From an uncultured Candidatus Peregrinibacteria bacterium (lineage in GTDB: Bacteria > Patescibacteriota > Gracilibacteria > Peribacterales > Peribacteraceae): a stretch of DNA of 10,164 nucleotides. The DNA is taken from positions 1 through 10,164 of the forward strand of contig CAIJNU010000074.1 in NCBI GenBank assembly GCA_903822115.1. The letters run 5' to 3'. The notes beneath the pieces were generated by a model. The model worked only from the letters and a program-made list of their open reading frames with translations. It was not told the origin of the DNA and did not search any database. Position numbers and translations under genes: made by a program. Shown one piece after another: positions 1 through 5,475 of the stretch; position 1 is the stretch's first letter, and every line of letters begins with the position of its first letter.

Positions 1-1
1 G

Positions 2-142
2 GACCCCGAGCCCGAGTGCCCCCCGGTCTACTACCTCACGACGCTGAACCATCGGAGGTTCCGCTTGGACACCATTCCGCGCGGCCACTTCGCGGGCCGC
101 AGTCTGCCCGAACTCGTGGCTGCGGGCTGGGAACCGGCATGA
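2..142 (+). CDS. C-terminal fragment of an unknown protein (5' end outside window)
   Basis: An open frame runs in from the left edge for 46 codons and ends at TGA 140-142. The visible residues include VYYLTTLNHRRFRLDTIP and end with ELVAAGWEPA. I recognise no family. The composition is not repetitive and looks like the C-terminus of a normal soluble protein. The stretch is clearly richer in G+C than the rest of the window, and the change lies close to the gene's end and to the broken marR-like gene read on the other strand. It may therefore belong to a different segment joined here by recombination, or by an assembly join. The frame is too short to exclude chance in GC-rich DNA. Confidence 0.4.
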   Translation, partial: DPEPECPPVYYLTTLNHRRFRLDTIPRGHFAGRSLPELVAAGWEPA

Positions 143-168
143 ACATCGTGGCGCCGACGGGGTTACAT

Positions 169-414
169 CTACGGCTCTATTATCCTTCCGATCATTGGTA
201 CGACGCGATCGACGAAGACGGTCGCGGTGGAGGCGGAAATGCTCAGCTTCTTCGCGAGGTCCTTCATCGTAATCTCAGGTGTTTCGCGAATGAGCACGAG
301 CCCCTGGAGGCGGAGGAGCGTACTCGCATGTTTCGGGTCTGATTGAGACATGGCGCTGCGCATCAGACGGCTGAGTTCGAATGCGAGATCGACGATGTTC
401 TGAGGTTCGGTCAT
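169..414 (-). pseudogene. MarR-family transcriptional regulator, broken in the wing
   Basis: The frame encodes 81 aa, whereas MarR proteins are usually about 140-150 aa. Residues 1-40 look like the MarR N-terminal dimerisation helix. Residues about 40-70 (LVLIRETPEITMKDLAKKLSISASTATVFVDR) match the helix-turn-helix, including the typical S-x-S/T-x-T-x-x-V-D-R recognition helix. After VDRV the frame runs into VPMIGRIIEP and stops. Another frame of the same strand (202 down to 161) reads RTNDRKDNRAVDVT, which matches the MarR beta-wing motif (ND-x-K-D-x-R). The wing is thus present but out of frame, and about 7-8 linking residues are missing. A deletion of about 22 nt would explain both. The C-terminal dimerisation helix is not recognisable further on. 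A short functional DNA-binding protein is not excluded, but a decayed gene is more likely. Confidence 0.7.
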
Positions 415-420
415 AGATAG

Positions 421-449
421 TTCGTATCACGAAATATTCGGGATACGAA
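421..449. promoter_or_regulatory. Candidate operator: 29-bp dyad at the marR-like start site
   Basis: The arms TTCGTATC (421-428) and GATACGAA (442-449) are perfect inverted repeats, with an inner CGAA/TTCG pair (430-433, 437-440) on the same centre at 435. Twelve of 14 base pairs match. The dyad covers the predicted transcription start of the marR-like gene, where MarR repressors classically bind for autoregulation. Assignment as the operator is inferred from position and symmetry. Part of it also occurs in the repeat cluster at 2532-2618, so it could instead be a member of a dispersed intergenic repeat. Confidence 0.5.
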
Positions 450-450
450 T

Positions 451-477
451 ACTATAGGTTATCCTCGGAAGTGTCAA
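451..477 (-). promoter_or_regulatory. Promoter of the marR-like gene
   Basis: Read on the minus strand, a perfect -35 TTGACA (477-472) is followed after 15 nt by TATAGT (456-451), or after 17 nt by the alternative TAGTAT (454-449). The predicted transcript begins near 444 and has a leader of about 30 nt without a Shine-Dalgarno sequence. The promoter is immediately followed by the dyad at 421-449. Confidence 0.6.
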
Positions 478-558
478 CCCAGAAAACTCAATATAATGGC
501 TAATTTATGCCGAAATTGCACTGAAAAACTCATTCTCAGAGCGCAAGCGTTTTCTTTC

Positions 559-1608
559 TCACCAGGAGAGTTTTCCGGAGAAATCGACGCTCTTCTTCCC
601 TTCGACGATCTCCCCGATGACATTGCTTGCAAATCCCTTCTTCGCCAAATGACTTTCGATGAGGGAGATGCTCTTGCGATCCGCAACGATCGTGAGGCCG
701 ACGCCGAGATTGAATGTGCGGAGCATATCTGCATCGGAAACATTCCCCGCCTCGCGAATGAGTCGGAAGATCGGGAGGATGTCGATCTCTTTGAGGTGAA
801 TGCGCGCGTCGAGGTCGGCCGGGAGGATGCGATCCAGATTCTCAGCGATGCCTCCTCCCGTGATGTGCGCCATGCCGTGGAGTTCCTGCATCGGGAAGAG
901 TTCCTTGATACCGGGGAGGTAACAGAGGTGCGGTGTGAGGATGGCATCGAGGAAGGATTCGCCATTCACGCTGTCATCGACGATTGCCGGACGCTCCTTC
1001 ATCAGTCTCCGAACAAGGGAGTACCCGTTCGTGTGAAGCCCATTGGATGCGACGGCGAGGACTTGATCTCCCTTCTGAATGCGCGATCCGTCGATGATGA
1101 GCGACTTCTCCACGACGCCGACAACGCTCGAGGTGAGGATGTACGTTCCCTCCGGGATCACACCGGGCTGCTCGGATGTCTCGCCACCCGTGAGTGTGCA
1201 ATCGAATGTTCGGCATGCCTCCGCCATGGTTCGCACCATCTGAGTCACGACCTCCGGTTCGAGTTTGCCGCAGATGATGGCGTCCTGCACCGCGAGCGGG
1301 ACGGCACCCATGACGGCGATGTCGTTGATGAGGTGATGGATCATGTCGAGGCAGATCGAGCCGTAGCGCTTGTGTTCGATGGCGAGTTTCTGCTTCGAGC
1401 CGGGCTCTTCCGTCTTCATGACGAGCACGGGATGCGCAATGCCCGGGAAGGACGCTTCGAAGAGCGAACCGAAGGCACCGACGCGGTTGAGGACGCGCGG
1501 GTCGGTCGTCTCCATGTCCTTGCGCATATTCTGCTTCAGCGAGTTCGCAGCATCGATATCCACGCCGGCGCGTTTGTAGGAAAGGCCGTCATTTTTCTTC
1601 TTCGGCAT
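559..1608 (-). CDS. purM: Phosphoribosylformylglycinamidine cyclo-ligase (AIR synthase)
   Basis: PurM closes the imidazole ring of FGAM with ATP to give AIR, the fifth step of de novo purine synthesis. The protein has 349 aa, the normal length. Visible family features are YKRAGVDID (11-19), DMIHHLINDIAVMGA near 88-102, the GGETSEQPG segment, VVGVVEK, IIDGSRIQKGD, ASNGLHTNGYSLVRR and AHITGGGIAENL. One feature is odd: the loop that normally reads (S/G)TDGVGTK is KTEEPGSK (65-72), so the usual Asp and the GVGT turn are replaced. The start at 1608 is chosen because TACACT (1620-1615) ends exactly 6 nt before this ATG and no Shine-Dalgarno sequence is present. The stop of ftsE lies 39 bp upstream, but the gene appears to have its own promoter. 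With purE in the same window it points to an intact purine pathway. An AIR-synthase-related paralogue with another substrate is a less likely alternative. Confidence 0.9.
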   Translation of the reverse strand: MPKKKNDGLSYKRAGVDIDAANSLKQNMRKDMETTDPRVLNRVGAFGSLFEASFPGIAHPVLVMKTEEPGSKQKLAIEHKRYGSICLDMIHHLINDIAVMGAVPLAVQDAIICGKLEPEVVTQMVRTMAEACRTFDCTLTGGETSEQPGVIPEGTYILTSSVVGVVEKSLIIDGSRIQKGDQVLAVASNGLHTNGYSLVRRLMKERPAIVDDSVNGESFLDAILTPHLCYLPGIKELFPMQELHGMAHITGGGIAENLDRILPADLDARIHLKEIDILPIFRLIREAGNVSDADMLRTFNLGVGLTIVADRKSISLIESHLAKKGFASNVIGEIVEGKKSVDFSGKLSW

Positions 1609-1614
1609 GAGGGG

Positions 1615-1620
1615 AGTGTA
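1615..1620 (-). promoter_or_regulatory. -10 box of purM (leaderless layout)
   Basis: TACACT on the minus strand is followed by 6 nt and then the purM ATG, so the A of ATG falls at the expected transcription start. No convincing -35 hexamer is visible. Confidence 0.55.
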
Positions 1621-1647
1621 CAGGATCTGTCTGCGCCAAACGAGGGG

Positions 1648-2466
1648 TCAGGCCGCTCCGATCGCCGTGATGTGAATCTTCCTTCTGTCTTTCGATTCCG
1701 CTGCAAACGGCTCCATGATGGGAGTGGTCCTTCGTAGTTTCGACGCCGAAACGGCGACCTGTTCTCTTTCCTTTTCCTTGTATTCGCGTTTTCCCTCCTC
1801 GTATCCTCCGATGCTGTCGCGGATCACCTTGCCCGAGTCGAGACGGATGACGCGCGTATGAAGGATGTCCACGAGCACCGTGTCGTGAGTGGCGAGGATG
1901 ACGGTCGTGCCGGAGCGGTTGATATCGCGCAGCAGTTCGAGCACGGCCATGGATTGCTTGGGATCGACATTGCCGGTTGGCTCATCGGCAAGGAGGATCG
2001 CCGGGTGATGCACGATGGCACGAGCGAGCGCCGTACGCGCACGTTCCCCGCCGGAGAGTTCGCGCGGGAGGGCATGAGCCCGGGCCGTCAGATCCATGCG
2101 CTTTAAGATCAGCGGGACGCGCTTGCGGATGAGGGCGGTGCTCGTACCGCACACTTCGAGCGGATAGGCGATGTTCTCCCACACGGTTCGGTTCTCGAGT
2201 AGTTTGTCGTCTTGGAACATGACGCCGACTCTTCTGCGATAGAGCTGCATCGCTGCGGGGGGTACGGATCTCAGATTCGCTCCATCCACTTCCACGGCGC
2301 CACTGGTCGTGGATTCGGCGCCGATGAGCAGGCGAATGATCGTCGATTTCCCCGCGCCGCTCGGTCCCGTGACACAAACGAACTGCCGTGGTTCGATTCG
2401 AAACGAAACGGCCGAAAGCACTTCCCGTCCGCCGTACTTCTTCGTGACATTCTTGAAGACGATCAT
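1648..2466 (-). CDS. ftsE: FtsE-type ABC transporter ATPase
   Basis: FtsE is the ATPase that pairs with the membrane protein FtsX and couples septal peptidoglycan hydrolysis to division on the inner face of the membrane. The protein has 272 aa. Walker A is GPSGAGKS (34-41), the Q-loop is MFQDDKLL with Q85, the signature is LSGGE (137-141), Walker B is ILLADE (157-162) followed by the FtsE-typical PTGNVD, and the H-loop is THD with H194. The N-terminus MIVFKNVTKKYGG is also typical. Beyond about residue 221 there is a charged extension of about 50 aa that classical FtsE (about 220 aa) lacks. The frame is open further upstream, but the start at 2466 is supported by TATACT 6 nt before it and by homology. 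No ftsX lies next to it, which is unusual. A LolD/MacB-like ATPase is the main alternative. Confidence 0.82.
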   Translation of the reverse strand: MIVFKNVTKKYGGREVLSAVSFRIEPRQFVCVTGPSGAGKSTIIRLLIGAESTTSGAVEVDGANLRSVPPAAMQLYRRRVGVMFQDDKLLENRTVWENIAYPLEVCGTSTALIRKRVPLILKRMDLTARAHALPRELSGGERARTALARAIVHHPAILLADEPTGNVDPKQSMAVLELLRDINRSGTTVILATHDTVLVDILHTRVIRLDSGKVIRDSIGGYEEGKREYKEKEREQVAVSASKLRRTTPIMEPFAAESKDRRKIHITAIGAA

Positions 2467-2472
2467 GGGGAA

Positions 2473-2478
2473 AGTATA
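2473..2478 (-). promoter_or_regulatory. -10 box of ftsE (leaderless layout)
   Basis: TATACT (5 of 6 to consensus) lies 6 nt before the ftsE ATG. It decides the start against longer open-frame alternatives. No Shine-Dalgarno sequence or clear -35 box is seen. Confidence 0.6.
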
Positions 2479-2531
2479 GCGCGCCGGTTGCCAGTCGGAG
2501 AAAATTGAAGTGGATGGATGTATCAAGTATG

Positions 2532-2618
2532 ACGTATTTCGTATTCCGCATTCTTAGTCTTCTGATCCGGAATACGCAATGATCATACGTAATACGGTAT
2601 ACGTGATACGAAATACGT
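2532..2618. repeat. Cluster of ATACG-type direct and inverted repeats
   Basis: The 155-bp gap between rlmE and ftsE holds a compact repeat array. The 13-bp arms ACGTATTTCGTAT (2532-2544) and ATACGAAATACGT (2606-2618) are a perfect inverted repeat. Nested between them, CGTATTCCG (2540-2548) and CGGAATACG (2568-2576) form a second perfect 9-bp dyad. On the right, a 14-nt unit is tandemly repeated about 2.5 times from 2585 (ATACGTAATACGGT, ATACGTGATACGAA, ATACGTGA). The RNA could fold into a long stem after the rlmE stop codon. No T-run follows, so a normal intrinsic terminator is not indicated. Confidence 0.75.
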
Positions 2619-2620
2619 GA

Positions 2621-3220
2621 CTATTTCCTCTTCATCGCGACATACACCTCTCTGCTTCGATCGCGGCTCGCTTGTACCTGCATCACGCGCGGATCGTTCC
2701 ATATGCCCTGTGCCTTGATGCCACGGAGGAATTCGTCGAAATCGGCTCCGCGGAAGACTTTCACGACGCAGAATCCCTGCGGTTTGAGAAGTCGGGAAGC
2801 GACGGCAATGACGCTCTGAGCGAGTTCCACCGATCGCCACTGGTCGACGTCTTTCACGCCGCTCGTGGAAGGGGCGATATCCGAAAGCATGAGATCGATG
2901 GCATCGATGTGTTGCGAGGCGAGGAGGGAAGTCAGTGCCTCGTCATTCGTCACGTCGAGCTGTGCGAGTGTCACGTTTGGAGCGATGCTCTCGATGGCCG
3001 TCAGATCCACGCCGATCGCTCTGCCCGTTGGCCCAATGCGCTTCGATGTGTACTGCAACCAGCTCCCCGGAGCTGCTCCCAGATCGAGGACAGTCATGCC
3101 CGGACGCAGGAGGTGCAGTCGCAAGTCGAGCTCGATGAGCTTATAGACCGATCGCGCTCTAAAGCCTTCTTGGGCCGCCTTCTGACTCCACTTATCATTT
3201 GGGATATAGGGCTTAGGCAT
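2621..3220 (-). CDS. rlmE: 23S rRNA 2'-O-ribose methyltransferase RlmE (FtsJ/RrmJ)
   Basis: RlmE methylates the 2'-OH of a uridine in the 23S rRNA A-loop (U2552 in E. coli) with S-adenosylmethionine. The protein has 199 aa and begins MPKPYIPNDKW. The K-D-K-E tetrad of the RrmJ fold is visible: K27 in ARSVYKL, D114 in LSDIAP, K154 in VVKVF and E191 in REVYV. The SAM loop is VLDLGAAPGSW near 45-55. The frame is open 6 codons further upstream (MFYTFL), but the ATG at 3220 is preferred because TACACT ends 6 nt before it and the shorter form begins where homologues do. It lies 22 bp downstream of rsmG, another rRNA methyltransferase, yet seems to have its own -10 box. Confidence 0.93.
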   Translation of the reverse strand: MPKPYIPNDKWSQKAAQEGFRARSVYKLIELDLRLHLLRPGMTVLDLGAAPGSWLQYTSKRIGPTGRAIGVDLTAIESIAPNVTLAQLDVTNDEALTSLLASQHIDAIDLMLSDIAPSTSGVKDVDQWRSVELAQSVIAVASRLLKPQGFCVVKVFRGADFDEFLRGIKAQGIWNDPRVMQVQASRDRSREVYVAMKRK

Positions 3221-3226
3221 GAGGAA

Positions 3227-3232
3227 AGTGTA
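3227..3232 (-). promoter_or_regulatory. -10 box of rlmE (leaderless layout)
   Basis: TACACT is followed by TTCCTC and then the rlmE ATG, which gives 6 nt spacing as for purM. It lies in the 22-bp gap after the rsmG stop codon. Confidence 0.55.
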
Positions 3233-3242
3233 GAACAAAAAA

Positions 3243-3941
3243 TTACTTCAGAGGTTGCTTCTTCGGTACGCCGACGGCGCGGGGAAATTTCGGGAGGAGG
3301 GGAGAAGTCTTTTCGAAGATCAGGAGCTGTCGCTTGCCGAACCCCTCGGAAAGTTCGTACGGGTGTTGCGCGATGAGGTGACACGAGAGTTCTGCGCGAG
3401 CGAGGAGCGACTCCTGGAGTTCTTTGTCGATCGTCATACTCTTCCAAACAACGATTCTGCCTTTTACTTTCACGAACGCCGACGCATATTCCAGCAGAAT
3501 GGGAAGCTCCGCGACGCCCCGAACCGTCACGACATCATAGTGCTCGCGATGTTCGGGGGAGCGGCCGAGCTCTTCCGCACGGCCCATGAGGAACCGGATG
3601 TTTCGCAAATCGAGCTTCTGCGCGATCCTCTCGACCGCGGAGATTTTCTTCTGCACCGAATCGAGCCCCGTGCACGATACATCCGGCAGTGCGATCGCAA
3701 GTGGTAAGAGCGGAAAGCCCCCTCCCGTGCCGAGGTCGAGGAGGGATTTGATTTCGGGGAGCTTGTTTTTGATCTCGAGAAATGCGAGTGAGTCGAGGAC
3801 ATTTCCATTCCAGCACATCTCTTCCGTGCGGAATGCGGAGAGGTTGAGTTTCGCATTTTCCTCGAGAAACGCGGTGACGAGGGCGCGAAGCCGGTGTTCG
3901 AGCTTGGAATCGATGAACACAACAGCATCATACCCCCTCAT
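3243..3941 (-). CDS. rsmG: 16S rRNA (guanine-N7) methyltransferase RsmG (GidB)
   Basis: RsmG makes m7G in the 16S rRNA 530 loop (G527 in E. coli). The protein is 232 aa from the ATG at 3941. An N-terminal helical part contains ENAKLNLSAFR, the analogue of the family's W-N-x-x-x-N-L-(T/S) segment. The SAM site LLDLGTGGGFPLLPLAIALPD follows, and VTVRGVAEL and VKGRIVVWKS match the later GidB core. The ATG lies 2 nt after the ilvA stop codon, so translational coupling is possible. A competing start exists: GTG 3920 is preceded at exactly 6 nt by TATGAT (3932-3927), the same spacing as other starts in this window. It would give a protein 7 residues shorter, starting at FIDSKLEHRL. I list the longer form. 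Function is secure and the start is not. Confidence 0.9.
   Translation of the reverse strand: MRGYDAVVFIDSKLEHRLRALVTAFLEENAKLNLSAFRTEEMCWNGNVLDSLAFLEIKNKLPEIKSLLDLGTGGGFPLLPLAIALPDVSCTGLDSVQKKISAVERIAQKLDLRNIRFLMGRAEELGRSPEHREHYDVVTVRGVAELPILLEYASAFVKVKGRIVVWKSMTIDKELQESLLARAELSCHLIAQHPYELSEGFGKRQLLIFEKTSPLLPKFPRAVGVPKKQPLK
3927..3932 (-). promoter_or_regulatory. Possible internal -10 box within the rsmG 5' end
   Basis: TATGAT (5 of 6 to consensus) is followed by GCTGTT and an in-frame GTG. This would give rsmG a leaderless transcript independent of ilvA attenuation. It lies inside the listed coding frame, so it could also be coincidental Tyr-Asp codons. Confidence 0.35.
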
Positions 3942-3943
3942 TG

Positions 3944-5221
3944 CTATGCGGGCTTCTCACTCAGTTCTCGATAGGAATAGTTGTGAGCGTCCAACGCAGC
4001 GACTAGTGCTTGAATTTCCTCTGCCTTGCCGTGTTTTGATTCAAAACCCACAGTCAGCGGGAATTCGTTTCCGACAGAAGGTTCGTCATCATAGTTCATG
4101 TAGCAAATATTCAGATCTTCAAGCGCTGGATCAAGATGCTGGAGCAATTCTGCCAGAGCTCTCGGACGATCGGGAAGAATGATCGATACGAATACTTTGG
4201 TGCGTCGATAGAGATCGGCATGCTGGAGGATTTTCGGCATGCGGCGCATATCGAAATTTCCCCCGGAGATCACACTGACAACATCGTCATCTGTCCATGG
4301 GACAACCTGTTCCAATGCGGCAACCGAGAGCGCGCCGGCAGGCTCCGCGATGATGCCGTCGATCTGCAGCATATCCGCCATGGTTGCGCAGAGCTGGTTT
4401 TTTGAAATCTTCAGCAGTCGCACCCTCCCTTCCGCGATTGCCTGTGAAACGATTTCAAATGTCAGATCTCCCGGTCGAGCAACCGCTGCTCCGTCCACAA
4501 ACGTATCAATATGCGGGAGCGTAAACGGATGCCCCGCCGCTATGGATTGCGCCATACAGTCGGCCCCCTCCGGTTCCACGCCGATGATTAATGCATCTGG
4601 ATTTGTTTCACGCATGGTGAGAATCGTGCCCGCGAGCAAGCCGCCGCCCCCCACAGCGGTGATAACAGCTCCAAGACGTCTGCGCATTTCGCGCATCTGG
4701 TTGGAGATCTCGAGAGACACGGTTCCTTGACCTTCGATGACTTTGAGATCGTCGAAGGGATGAATCAATGTTGCTCCCGTTTCTTCGCAAAATTGATGGG
4801 TGAGTCGTGCTGTCTCATCGAACGTATCTCCTTCTAGTCGAATATTCATCCATTGACCCCCGTGGTTTCGCGTCGCTTCAATTTTCTGAGTCGGCGTTAT
4901 GCGCGGCATGAATATTGTTCCATTGGTTTCCATAAATGCTCCAGCAGCCGCAATCCCCTGTGCGTTATTTCCCGCACTTGCTCCTGCGAGTCCCCGACGT
5001 CGCTCTTCATCCGAGAGTGACAGCACTTTTGCAAGCGCACCCCGAATCTTGTACGAACGTATGCCTTGCAAATCTTCACGCTTGAGAAGGGTGTTCACAT
5101 TATGCAAATGCGAAAGTCTATTGTGGGGTTGGAGAGGCGTTGTGCGGACGAGGTCGGCGGGGAAAGATTCGCGAGTCGCTCGTATGTCTTTTGCCGATGG
5201 AAAAGGATGAGAAGTATTCAT
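3944..5221 (-). CDS. ilvA: Biosynthetic threonine ammonia-lyase (threonine deaminase)
   Basis: IlvA converts threonine to 2-oxobutanoate and ammonia, the committed step of isoleucine synthesis. The protein has 425 aa. The PLP lysine is K58 in RSYKIRGA, and the phosphate-cupping loop is AVGGGGLLAG near residue 190. ASAGNNAQGIAAAGA and VISGGNFD are also family motifs. After about residue 330 a single ACT-like regulatory domain begins (VFVSIILPDRPRALAELL), as in the roughly 420-aa Bacillus-type enzyme and unlike the 514-aa E. coli form with two such domains. Isoleucine feedback inhibition is expected from that architecture. The start at 5221 follows a terminator U-tract and has no Shine-Dalgarno sequence. 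Upstream lies an isoleucine-codon leader attenuator, which independently supports a biosynthetic rather than catabolic role. Confidence 0.93.
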   Translation of the reverse strand: MNTSHPFPSAKDIRATRESFPADLVRTTPLQPHNRLSHLHNVNTLLKREDLQGIRSYKIRGALAKVLSLSDEERRRGLAGASAGNNAQGIAAAGAFMETNGTIFMPRITPTQKIEATRNHGGQWMNIRLEGDTFDETARLTHQFCEETGATLIHPFDDLKVIEGQGTVSLEISNQMREMRRRLGAVITAVGGGGLLAGTILTMRETNPDALIIGVEPEGADCMAQSIAAGHPFTLPHIDTFVDGAAVARPGDLTFEIVSQAIAEGRVRLLKISKNQLCATMADMLQIDGIIAEPAGALSVAALEQVVPWTDDDVVSVISGGNFDMRRMPKILQHADLYRRTKVFVSIILPDRPRALAELLQHLDPALEDLNICYMNYDDEPSVGNEFPLTVGFESKHGKAEEIQALVAALDAHNYSYRELSEKPA

Positions 5222-5233
5222 GATGATTTAAGA

Positions 5234-5263
5234 AAATAATAAAAATCCCGCTTCGGCGCGGGA
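5234..5263 (-). terminator. Attenuator terminator upstream of ilvA
   Basis: On the minus strand TCCCGC (5263-5258) and GCGGGA (5251-5246) form a 6-bp GC-rich hairpin with loop GCCGAA. It is followed at once by the U-rich run TTTTTATTATTTT. The hairpin lies between the leader peptide and the ilvA ATG, so it would stop transcription before the structural gene unless pre-empted by the antiterminator. Confidence 0.85.
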
Positions 5264-5294
5264 GAGTAGAGATCAGCAACTACTTCCTCACGCC
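5255..5294 (-). promoter_or_regulatory. Antiterminator helix of the ilvA attenuator
   Basis: GGCGTGAGGAAGTAG (5294-5280), which starts in the last codons of the leader peptide, can pair with CTACTCTCCCGCGCC (5269-5255). The helix has 15 positions: 11 Watson-Crick pairs, 2 G-U pairs and 2 A-C mismatches, with a 10-nt loop. The 3' arm contains the whole 5' arm of the terminator, so the two helices exclude each other. A third helix, ATCAGCAGC (5323-5315) with GTTGCTGAT (5280-5272), 9 positions including one G-U, would block antiterminator formation when no ribosome sits on the Ile codons. Pairings were found by eye, and energies were not calculated. Confidence 0.7.
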
Positions 5295-5341
5295 GGGCGC
5301 GGGATAATAATGCTGCTGCTGATGACGGTGGAGCGATGCAT
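5288..5341 (-). CDS. ilvA leader peptide, isoleucine-codon rich
   Basis: ATG 5341 opens a 17-codon frame ending at TGA 5290-5288 and encoding MHRSTVISSSIIIPRPA. It has four Ile codons, three of them consecutive (residues 11-13), plus Thr and Val. This is the composition of branched-chain leader peptides; the E. coli ilv leader likewise has a VVVIII-type run. The start lies about 4 nt after the predicted transcription start, so the leader message is nearly leaderless. Its stop codon lies inside the 5' antiterminator arm. A ribosome stalled at Ile 11-13 would mask 5323-5315 and leave the antiterminator arm free. A ribosome that reaches the stop codon would cover that arm and let the terminator form. 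The peptide itself probably has no function. Confidence 0.85.
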   Translation of the reverse strand: MHRSTVISSSIIIPRPA

Positions 5342-5351
5342 CTCTGAGAGG

Positions 5352-5379
5352 ATTGTACGATGGAGCGGATGGAAGTCAA
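5352..5379 (-). promoter_or_regulatory. Promoter of the ilvA leader transcript
   Basis: On the minus strand -35 TTGACT (5379-5374), a 16-nt spacer and -10 TACAAT (5357-5352) give a good sigma70-type promoter, with each hexamer 5 of 6 to consensus. The predicted start is near 5345, only about 4 nt before the leader ATG. It is the best -35/-10 pair in the window apart from that of the marR-like gene. Confidence 0.8.
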
Positions 5380-5441
5380 TATTACGCTTTCCTTGGTCTC
5401 TTGAGTTTCCAAAGATTCTCTTCTCAATCACCGTCACCACC

Positions 5442-5469
5442 TTGCCTCCGCACCCCCCTCTGCTACCAT
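5442..5469 (+). promoter_or_regulatory. Promoter of pyrE (leaderless layout)
   Basis: TTGCCT (5442-5447), a 16-nt spacer and TACCAT (5464-5469) precede the pyrE ATG by exactly 6 nt. It is divergent from the ilvA promoter, with about 62 bp between the two -35 boxes. Confidence 0.6.
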
Positions 5470-5475
5470 TCTCAC

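Noticed and set aside
478..558. Intrinsic terminator for purM
   Set aside because: The gap downstream of purM has only 3-4 bp stems near T-runs, too weak to call.
496..1737. A 413-codon open frame on the plus strand across purM
   Set aside because: It is the antisense shadow of purM. The product is a low-complexity string rich in Arg, Asp, Glu and His with no family motif, whereas the minus strand reads a clear PurM.
2467..2526. Longer N-terminus for FtsE (20 extra codons from 2526)
   Set aside because: The extra residues have no homology to the family, and the -10 box lies inside them at the exact distance from ATG 2466.
2585..2618. CRISPR-like array in the ATACG repeats
   Set aside because: The unit is only 14 nt, copies abut without spacers, and no cas gene is present.
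5218..5427. A 69-codon minus-strand frame covering the ilvA leader region
   Set aside because: It starts upstream of the promoter and runs through the terminator in a frame other than the Ile-rich leader. The promoter position and helices support the 17-codon leader ORF instead.
5353..5475. Upstream extension of pyrE
   Set aside because: The frame is open but contains the two promoters, and the family N-terminus begins at 5476.
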